DNA from: an uncultured Clostridia bacterium
GTDB lineage: Bacteria > Bacillota > Clostridia > TANB77 > CAG-508
Assembly: GCA_944386325.1 (NCBI GenBank)
Contig: CALXAP010000015.1
Coordinates: 1 to 46,743, forward strand
Direction of reading: 5' to 3'
DNA: 46,743 nucleotides
Part shown: positions 1 to 6,700 of the stretch, piece after piece
Numbering within the stretch: position 1 is the stretch's first letter
How the letters are laid out: the number at the start of each line of letters is the position of its first letter
Program-made: the position numbers and the translations under genes
Notes under the pieces: generated by a model
What the model was told of the DNA's origin: nothing
The model's database searches: none
What the model saw: only the letters and a program-made list of their open reading frames with translations

Positions 1-82
1 TAATAATTTAGAAGTCAAAGGCATTTAGGAAGACCCCAGCTATCATTTTGACGATAAATTATTATATATATCCTTCTGGTAC
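1..82. repeat. Palindromic repeat A, copy 1 (cut by window start)
   Basis: This is the right part of a roughly 100-bp imperfect palindrome. Its first 76 bases match 3497-3572 almost exactly. Inner arms GTCAAA/TTTGAC and outer arms TAATAATTTA/TAAATTATTA enclose a G+C-richer loop. The outer left arm lies before the window. It reads as a mobile-type hairpin or structured RNA; function unknown. Confidence 0.7.
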
Positions 83-105
83 GGTTTATTTTTATACTAA
101 TTTAT

Positions 106-205
106 TTAAAGGCATTTCTCAGAAGTAGCGGGCGAACAGTTGGCTGCAACCGATGGTTGCGGTAAAGAATGAATGGTGAAGAGTGAATGATGAATAATTT
201 ATTTT
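106..205. repeat. REP-like composite (half element D plus element C)
   Basis: A half copy of element D (GCGGGCGAACA preceded by the usual 25-nt lead-in) is fused to element C: the hairpin GCAACC-gat-GGTTGC followed by degenerate tandem heptamers of the type TGAATRR. The same two modules recur about ten times in the window, always between genes or against gene remnants. Confidence 0.7.
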
Positions 206-216
206 TAGTATACACT

Positions 217-1485
217 TTAAGGTCTTAATACTGTTATAGGTATAACATACACTCCATCTGGTCTTTTTATTATTGCCTCATGTAAGCCACTAATAACACA
301 TAAAAATTTCGGTTTTTTTTGTACTATACTATTAAACTTTAATAAATTTTCAGCAGCTTCTTCTATTTTATCTGTTCCTAGTTTTATTTCTATTGCTCCA
401 TATTCTCCATCTGGCATTTCTACAATTGAATCTATTTCTAATCCTGTTGTATTATCTCTAAAATGATATAAATTACCATTATAACTTTCTATATATATTC
501 TTAAATCTCTTTCACATAATGATTCAAACAAAAATCCTAAAAATTTAACATTATTAATTAGTTTTTCATAATTTAATCCTAATATAGCACACACTAAAGA
601 TACATCTGTAAAATGTCTTTTTGCAGATTTTCCTACTCTACTACTAGAACGCAAATTTACACTAAATGCACTCTGATTTTCAATTAACTTTAATTTATCT
701 AAAATATCTATATAATCAATAACTGTATTTTTACTTGCTATATCATGTTCCTCATTAACATCATTTATTATAGTATTATTACTAACAACAGTACTTTCAT
801 TTCTTGCTAAAGAACGTAATATCATACGCATTTTATTAATATCTCTTTTTACACCATCAATATTTGAAATATCAAAATTCAATATATCATTAATATAACT
901 TTGAGATATTATTAACGCTTCTTCTTCTGTCATATTAATACTCTGAGGCCATCCTCCTCTTATAATTAAACTTATTAACTTTCTTAAATCAACTTTATCT
1001 ATCATTTTATCTTTAATATTATTACTAAACAAATCATTTAAAGATACCTCTCCTGTTGAATCTCCGGATTCATATAAAGACATTGTATACATTTTCATTC
1101 GGCAAATTCTACCAGCTCCAGAATGATGTATGTCATTTGTTACTGGAGTTGCTGAACCAGTTAATATATATTTTCCTCTCACATTATCTTCATCACATTT
1201 GAAACGGATTCCATCCCATATTGCAGGTACTTCTTGCCATTCATCAATAAGTTGTGGATATTCCTTATTTAATATTAAATCAACATTCATTTTCGCTAAT
1301 TCTCTTTCATTAAAATTATTACTTACATTATTAAGATATACTACTGAATTGGCATGATTTAATGCTGTCCATGTCTTTCCACACCATTTTGGACCTTCTA
1401 TACTAATTGCTCCAAATATTTTTAAATTTTGTTTTATTTTACTATCTATAATTCTTTGTTTATATCCTTTTTTAGTTAATGCCAT
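217..1485 (-). CDS. AAA family ATPase with C-terminal DUF4143
   Basis: A 422-aa protein of the AAA_14/DUF4143 family of P-loop ATPases common in gut anaerobes; the cellular role of the family is not established. Walker A is GPKWCGKT (residues 31-38). A PQLIDEWQ segment around residues 77-84 fits the Walker B region. The C-terminal half carries the DUF4143 signature with a restriction-endonuclease-like EIDSI...AIEIKLG core near residues 355-375. The ATG at 1485 follows AGGAGG at good spacing. A promoter (1514-1542) overlaps two tandem 23-bp repeats. The fragment at 30651-31280 is a close relative lacking the N-terminal half, and 34261-35460 is a more distant one. The family assignment is firm; the function is not. 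Confidence 0.9.
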   Translation of the reverse strand: MALTKKGYKQRIIDSKIKQNLKIFGAISIEGPKWCGKTWTALNHANSVVYLNNVSNNFNERELAKMNVDLILNKEYPQLIDEWQEVPAIWDGIRFKCDEDNVRGKYILTGSATPVTNDIHHSGAGRICRMKMYTMSLYESGDSTGEVSLNDLFSNNIKDKMIDKVDLRKLISLIIRGGWPQSINMTEEEALIISQSYINDILNFDISNIDGVKRDINKMRMILRSLARNESTVVSNNTIINDVNEEHDIASKNTVIDYIDILDKLKLIENQSAFSVNLRSSSRVGKSAKRHFTDVSLVCAILGLNYEKLINNVKFLGFLFESLCERDLRIYIESYNGNLYHFRDNTTGLEIDSIVEMPDGEYGAIEIKLGTDKIEEAAENLLKFNSIVQKKPKFLCVISGLHEAIIKRPDGVYVIPITVLRP

Positions 1486-1513
1486 AAAAACCTCCTATTA
1501 TTTAATTTTTTAT

Positions 1514-1542
1514 ATTATATATTTTTATTGGTCATTTTTCAA
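1514..1542 (-). promoter_or_regulatory. Sigma-A promoter of the 217-1485 ATPase
   Basis: On the minus strand TTGAAA (1542-1537), 17 nt, then TATAAT (1519-1514), upstream of the ATPase RBS. The -35 lies inside the first of two 23-bp tandem repeats, which suggests operator control. Confidence 0.7.
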
Positions 1543-1566
1543 TGATTTTATTGGTATGTTTTCAAT
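1521..1566 (-). promoter_or_regulatory. Two contiguous 23-bp direct repeats at the ATPase promoter
   Basis: On the coding strand both units begin ATTGAAAA and contain ACCAATAAAA. They sit head to tail with no gap, and the downstream unit contains the -35 box. The decayed homologous ATPase (30651-31280) has two contiguous 23-bp repeats of related pattern at the same place (31362-31407). This is inferred to be an operator for a repressor, possibly autoregulatory. Confidence 0.6.
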
Positions 1567-1663
1567 AATTTTATTAATCAGCTTTTATTATATTATTATA
1601 CTCATAAAAATTATAATATATTAATTTTATCTTTGACTAGCATTACAATGAATCTTGAATTTA

Positions 1664-1750
1664 ACTGCAACTTTCAGTTACGGTGAATAGTGAATAATTT
1701 ATTTAAAGATATTTCTTCGAAGTTGCGGGCGAACAATGTTCGCCCCTACG
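1664..1750. repeat. REP-like composite (degenerate C plus element D)
   Basis: A weak copy of element C (GCAACTTTCAGTTAC, then GAATAGTGAATAAT) is followed by a complete element D, the hairpin GGGCGAAC-aat-GTTCGCCC with CCTACG after it. The stretch 1567-2116 otherwise holds only element B and another element C; I see no gene there. Confidence 0.65.
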
Positions 1751-1795
1751 TTTGCATAATTCTTCATTGTGGTGGAATTTTATTTTACAGAGTAA

Positions 1796-2005
1796 GTAGG
1801 AAAATTAATGTATTAATATTGAATAAATTTTGAATGTGATTGGAGATGTTTTTAGAATTTGTTATATAATTTAATGAGGAATGTTCATGGGCAAAATCTT
1901 TGATTTTGAGCCTGAATGAAAGAGGCGCATTAAATTATATTACAAATTCTTAAATATCGTATTGAACCGAAAAATTTATGAAATATTATATATTAATTTT
2001 TCTAC
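1796..2005. repeat. Long-hairpin element B, copy 1
   Basis: A ~210-bp element that folds end to end. The outer arms run from GTAGGAAAATTAAT to ATTAATTTTTCTAC. A 23-bp inner arm pair (AGAATTTGTTATATAATTTA and its near-complement) encloses the inner hairpin GGCAAAATC/GATTTTGAGCC. Other copies lie at 3276-3396 (truncated), 27668-27914 and 41367-41619 (inverted). No ORF is present. It is MITE-like or a structured RNA. Confidence 0.75.
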
Positions 2006-2022
2006 TGGATAATTTTTAAAAT

Positions 2023-2088
2023 CTGCAACCGATGGTTGCGGTAAATAATGAATAATGAATAGTGAATAATGAAGAATTTATTTTTAAT
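2023..2088. repeat. Element C (hairpin plus heptamer tract)
   Basis: GCAACC-gat-GGTTGC hairpin followed by tandem TGAATAA/TGAATAG-type heptamers. It lies between element B and the DUF3800 promoter. Confidence 0.65.
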
Positions 2089-2116
2089 AATTTTGTCAAA
2101 ATTGGCATAATAAGAA

Positions 2117-2145
2117 TTGAAAAAAATGTTAATGCAATATATAAT
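2117..2145 (+). promoter_or_regulatory. Sigma-A promoter of the DUF3800 gene
   Basis: TTGAAA (2117-2122), 17 nt, TATAAT (2140-2145), followed by an AAGGAG RBS seven bases before the ATG at 2180. Confidence 0.75.
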
Positions 2146-2179
2146 ATATTTGCAATAACATTTTTTTAAGGAGCAATAT

Positions 2180-2980
2180 ATGAATAAAGATAATATACAA
2201 TATATTTATATAAATATGGATGATTCTGGAAGATTAGTAAAAGGAGAACCTGAAGAATTGGTTTTTGTATATGGTGGTGTATTCTTTTTATCCTTAACAG
2301 AACAAGAAAATTTTGCTAGACAATACAAAGCTTTAGTTGATTTAATAAAACCTAAATATTGTTCAGATTTTAGACAAAACAATAATATACAAAGTGATTT
2401 TTGTTTAACTCATAACCACCAAAATTGTAAATATGTTTGTCCAGAATTAAAATCAAATATGTTAAAACCTTCTGATAGAAGAAGATTATTAAACTTTATA
2501 AAAAAATATGATACTTCTGTAGCTGTTGTCTCTAATCATAAAGTTAAGGATTACATATTTGATAATAAAGCATCAAAAGGAAGATTTAAAGATTATATTA
2601 TAAAAAGAGAAGTAAAGAGAATTATTGAAAATTTAATATCTCAAAATAGGATAGATCCAAATACTACTGTTAAACTAATTTTAAATTTAGATGAACAATC
2701 AACAGTATCTAATGGATATTATGATTTAGAAAGTAGCATACGAGAAGAATTACAATTTGGAGTTTTAAATTATGATTATGGAATTAGTTTTCCACCAATT
2801 CTTTCTTCTGTTTCTGTTAAAGTACGATATAAAAATTCTTACTATAACTATCCTGTACAAGCAGCTGATCTGTTAGTTGGAGAAGTTAGACATTGTTATT
2901 ATAATTATTTAAAAAGCAAAGATTTTACAATTTATAGAAAAAAGACAAATTTTTTAAACACATCAATCTATTTGCCATAA
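2180..2980 (+). CDS. DUF3800 family protein
   Basis: A 266-aa protein of the DUF3800 family, predicted to have an RNase H-like fold; its biochemical role is not established. Family hallmarks visible are an N-terminal beta strand ending in DDSG (residues 14-17), expected to supply an acidic active-site residue, and the C-terminal motif QAADLLVGEVRH near residue 230. The ATG has AAGGAG at ideal spacing and its own promoter. The stop codon overlaps the 3' end of an opposing small RNA gene (2979-3092). Candidate structured RNAs next to DUF3800 genes have been described in comparative RNA surveys (named DUF3800 motifs), so the pairing is probably functional. It is monocistronic and flanked by repeats, as expected of a mobile accessory locus. 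Confidence 0.85.
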   Translation: MNKDNIQYIYINMDDSGRLVKGEPEELVFVYGGVFFLSLTEQENFARQYKALVDLIKPKYCSDFRQNNNIQSDFCLTHNHQNCKYVCPELKSNMLKPSDRRRLLNFIKKYDTSVAVVSNHKVKDYIFDNKASKGRFKDYIIKREVKRIIENLISQNRIDPNTTVKLILNLDEQSTVSNGYYDLESSIREELQFGVLNYDYGISFPPILSSVSVKVRYKNSYYNYPVQAADLLVGEVRHCYYNYLKSKDFTIYRKKTNFLNTSIYLP

Positions 2981-3092
2981 AAAAAGAAGTCAGCTGACTG
3001 ACCTCTCCCAGACAAGTAGGTGTATTTAGACTACACTTAATTTTTCAATCTAACATTGTCTGTACACCAAACAAAGGTTATCTCCTTCTGGT
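2979..3092 (-). ncRNA. Candidate small RNA convergent to the DUF3800 gene
   Basis: On the minus strand a near-consensus promoter (3099-3127) is followed by about 114 nt without a credible ORF. The RNA ends in a textbook intrinsic terminator: 8-bp stem GAGGTCAG/CTGACTTC, loop TCAG, then seven Ts. Within the RNA CAGACAA (3062-3056 by complement) pairs perfectly with TTGTCTG (3015-3009). GGTGTA just upstream can pair with TACACC lying between those arms, giving an H-type pseudoknot; a competing simple hairpin GTGTA/TACAC is also possible. The 3' end overlaps the stop codon of the DUF3800 gene on the other strand. Promoter and terminator are directly visible. Membership of a DUF3800-associated RNA motif is inferred. 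Confidence 0.75.
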
Positions 3093-3098
3093 ATAATA

Positions 3099-3127
3099 AT
3101 TGTAACATTAAAAGAATTCCTTGTCAA
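3099..3127 (-). promoter_or_regulatory. Promoter of the DUF3800-linked small RNA
   Basis: Minus strand TTGACA (3127-3122), exactly 17 nt, TACAAT (3104-3099). This is one of the best sigma-A matches in the window. The expected start is near 3092. Confidence 0.8.
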
Positions 3128-3203
3128 CAATTATATGTATATATTTTATGCAAAAAATTTAATATTATTAAAAAATTATACATTTATTAATTGTAAGTGA
3201 GTA

Positions 3204-3266
3204 GCTGCAACCTTCGGTTGCGGTGAATAATGAATGGTGAATGGTGAAAAATGAATAATTTATTTT
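3204..3266. repeat. Element C
   Basis: GCAACC-ttc-GGTTGC hairpin plus GAATAAT/GAATGGT heptamers, immediately followed by truncated element B. The stretch 3128-3203 before it is AT-rich with no recognisable feature. Confidence 0.65.
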
Positions 3267-3275
3267 GTAGAGTAA

Positions 3276-3396
3276 GTAGGAAAATTAATGTATTATTATT
3301 GAATAAATTTTGAATGTGATTGGAGATGTTTTTAGAATTTGTTATATAATTTAATGAGGAATGTTCATGGGCAAAATCTTTGATTTTGAGCCTGAA
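3276..3396. repeat. Element B, copy 2 (3' truncated)
   Basis: Identical or nearly so to copy 1 from GTAGGAAAATTAATG through the inner hairpin, then stops at GAGCCTGAA and joins an element C. The right arm is missing, so it can no longer form the full palindrome. A ~20-bp remnant of the same left end recurs at 3714-3727. Confidence 0.7.
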
Positions 3397-3402
3397 GAGC
3401 AT

Positions 3403-3470
3403 CTGCAACCGATGGTTGCAATGAATAGTGAATAGTGAATAATGAATGGTTAATAATTTTATTTAAATAG
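3403..3470. repeat. Element C
   Basis: GCAACC-gat-GGTTGC hairpin and a run of GAATAGT/GAATAAT heptamers joined directly to the truncated element B on its left. Confidence 0.6.
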
Positions 3471-3478
3471 ATAGAGAA

Positions 3479-3578
3479 GTACAAGAAGGATATATATAAT
3501 AATTTAGAAGTCAAAGGCATTTAGGAAGACCCCAGCTATCATTTTGACGATAAATTATTATATATATCCTTTTTGTAC
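3479..3578. repeat. Palindromic repeat A, copy 2 (complete)
   Basis: A 100-bp element. The left arm from GTACAAGAAGGATATATATA and the right arm ending TCCTTTTTGTAC pair over about 28 bp with a single G-T position. The inner arms GTCAAA/TTTGAC enclose a 27-nt loop with AAGACCCCAGCT. The loop is identical to copy 1, while the outer right arm differs (TTTTTG versus TTCTGG). Confidence 0.7.
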
Positions 3579-3601
3579 GGTTTATTTTTGATGTGAATTT
3601 T

Positions 3602-3710
3602 TATTTAAAGCAATTTCTTCGAAGTGGCGGGCGAACAGTTATCTGCAACCTTCGGTTGCAATGAATAATGAATAGTGAATAATGAATGATGAATAATTTA
3701 TTTTTGTAGT
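3602..3710. repeat. REP-like composite (half element D plus element C)
   Basis: Same order and same half-D truncation point as at 106-205: lead-in, GCGGGCGAACA, then GCAACC-ttc-GGTTGC and heptamers. Repeat A precedes both composites, so A-D-C is a repeated compound unit of roughly 230 bp. Confidence 0.65.
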
Positions 3711-3730
3711 AGAGTAAATAGGAAAATGAA

Positions 3731-3763
3731 CAAAGCGAGCTTTGCTCGCTTTGTTCTCTCTTT
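3731..3763 (-). terminator. Terminator after the adhesin cluster
   Basis: A perfect 13-bp stem GAACAAAGCGAGC/GCTCGCTTTGTTC with a TTT loop lies just beyond the stop of the last adhesin gene. The T-tract on the minus side is short (ATTTTCC), so termination strength is uncertain. Confidence 0.65.
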
Positions 3764-3770
3764 TAATAAT

Positions 3771-6700
3771 CTACCTCTTCAATCTCTTTATTACAAATAT
3801 TACAACACCTGCAACTGCTAATACTGCAATTGCGACAACTATATAAGTCAATGATTTATTACCACCAGTTGGAGCTGTTATGATAACTTCTTCTGTATAA
3901 TCAGAATCGTTTTCTCCTGGTTCGAACTCGTATGGTTCTTTATTACCAGGTATATCATCCTTTCTACCAACTAAGTTAGTAAACTCTAATGTTTCTGCTA
4001 CATTGTTGTAAGATAAATCATCATCTTCATCAGATGAAGAAATTGTTTTTGTTAAAATTAACTCTACTCCTGCTGATTGTCCTGGTTCTAATGGAGTATT
4101 TGCTAATGCCTCACTAACAATAATCTGACTTACAGGTTTCTCATTATTAGAAGCATCTTTATATACAACATTTAATCTTGCATCCATATATCCATCTTGT
4201 TTCATTTGAGTAACACTCTTCAAATCTGTATTTTCAATCAACTTCCAATCAGGATTTAATTCAGCCTTAAATACTAAACTATTATCAACATAATCTATAA
4301 GCTTATTAATTGTTGTTGTTACAGTTCTGTCAGATGTGCTTGTATTACCTGTATAATACGTCTCACCTACACTACTATCTGTTGCTCCAGTTGAATCAAC
4401 CTCACCTACGTTTTTAACAGTTATTCTGTATTTAATTTGTACATTTGCACCTTGCATAATCTCTTCATCCATATAAATATGAATCTTACCTTGTAATGTA
4501 TCACTATTTGATACCCAGTTTACATTCTTATTAATACCATTTTCAGTATCAATTATAGTAGTACCATTAGAAAGTGTAATCTTAATACCTAAGATTTCCT
4601 TATCTAATTCTACATCATTTTTAGGTCTATTTTCAATACCAAAATCGATATTTCTTACATTATAATCAAATTTATCTGATCCATTTGCCTCAGTCTTGTT
4701 ATATTCTACCTCAATTCTCAATTTTGCAGTATCTGCATACATCCATGTATTTTCTCTAAACTCTTTATATAATTCCTGTTTTTCATTTTCAACAGAATAT
4801 AATACATCTGCAACATCGAATTTCATAATTTTAGAGTAATTTATAACATCTAATCTTCTTGCCTCATTATCTCTAGCATCAGAAACATTTGCATCAAGTA
4901 AATCTGTATTTCCTAAATCGTACCATTCTTTATCAAGATTCTCACCTTGTTGATATGCTGTAGATTTATAATCATGTCCATTATAAGATTTTTCATTAAC
5001 TCTTGGTAATAAAGTCTTTTCTGTATCACCATATTTAAATCTTACAATATAATTTCCTGGTATGTAATTCTTAAAGTAATACTCACCTTTATCAACCATT
5101 ACAGAACCACTTACAACCTTGCCAGTTTCACCTGACATTACTTTACCATCACTATTTACATATTGATATCCACCTTCACCAGTTGACATCTCTTGCCAAA
5201 TATACTCATAACGTTTACCATCTGCTGCATCAACTAGCTCTACTAATTGTACTGTAGCTCCATTTACTACAGGCTCATCAGTTTGTCTTAAACCATCTCC
5301 AAGAACTTGTGATGTAGCTAATTCTTTAGTTCTCAAATCTTCCCATACAATACCATTTAAAGTTCTTTCTACGCCTTCTGCTAATTTAATATTAATAGTA
5401 GGTGCTGAATCTGAATCATCTTCTTTAGTTTCTGTATCATAAGGATTTAAATTACCTGGTGCTGAATCTCTATCTGCCTGTCCTGTTGGTGTATTCTTTC
5501 CAGAACCACTTTCAAAAGTTGAGAAACTATTAATTTCAATAAAGTTACTCTTTTCACCTAATCTAATAGCTCTATTACCATCTTTATCAACTTCAAATGT
5601 AACATATATATAAATATCCTCTCCAGATTGTAACACAACATCTTGTAAATCTGTTGTATACATTACATTCAAATCTGTTCCTGCTTTATCTGTATCAGTT
5701 TGATATTTACCAGTTTCCTTCCAATTAATCTCACCAGATTGTCCTCCAGATGTCTCATAATATGATTTTCTTGCAACTACTTTTCCTTTTATTTCAGTTC
5801 CATTTTCATCTTGTATATCTAAGTGAACGTCGTCTGTTACAAGTTTATATGTATTATCATAATAGTCAACTATCTCATTAGCTGTAACAGCTGGTATACC
5901 ACTTTGATTTCTTATTGTCATCTTATATGTTACAAAAGTTTTTAACTCTTGATCTTCTGATTTTGTTCCTTTTATTTCTGAACCTGAAACATTTAAGGTA
6001 TTATTCTTATAATCATCAATTCTATAGTTATAGTCTGATTTATATATTTCTCTATTATAATAAATATTACTATAATTTGGAGAATTCTTAACAGTTATAT
6101 CAAAACCATCTAATCCAGCTCTTGCATTATATTTATATGTCATTTGCTTTTTGTTAATAGTCAATGTTGCAGTACTTACATCTTTAGAAACAGCTAAATC
6201 AGCCTCTGGTCTTTTCTTTAAACCTAAATTTATATAATACATATATTTATATGTAGTCTCATAAACATTATTATCAATAAGTTTATCCTCTTCATTATTT
6301 GTATATCTTTCTTGGAATGGAAATGCTAGACCCATATTAGCAGTTGAAACCTTCATAGCAAATTCAGGTTTTACATAACCATCCTCTGTAGTTGTAACTA
6401 ATTTAGATACACCATCTTGTGTAGTATACTCTAAATCAGCTGTTTTATTTCCAGCAGAATCTCTTGCTGTACCATATGTCTTTCCATCTTCATTAGGAGT
6501 TGAACTATCACCTGATATTTCATAAAACTTATTATTAAAGCTTTGTCTATCAGCTTGAGTCTCCTCAGCTTTAGAATCTTTAACATATTTAGTATCATCT
6601 GGATTGTTTTTATAATCATCCACACTACCACTTGCAAACGGTTTTGTACTTGTATAAGTCATACCATCATATTCAAACTCAACCTCATACTTACCCATCG

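Noticed and set aside
144..205. Heptamer tracts as plasmid-type iterons
   Set aside because: The tracts are degenerate, occur at about ten sites and have no replication gene or DnaA box nearby; REP-like repeats fit better.
2986..3005. Terminator of the DUF3800 gene on the plus strand
   Set aside because: The stem is real, but the T-run is on the minus-strand side only, so it serves the opposing small RNA.
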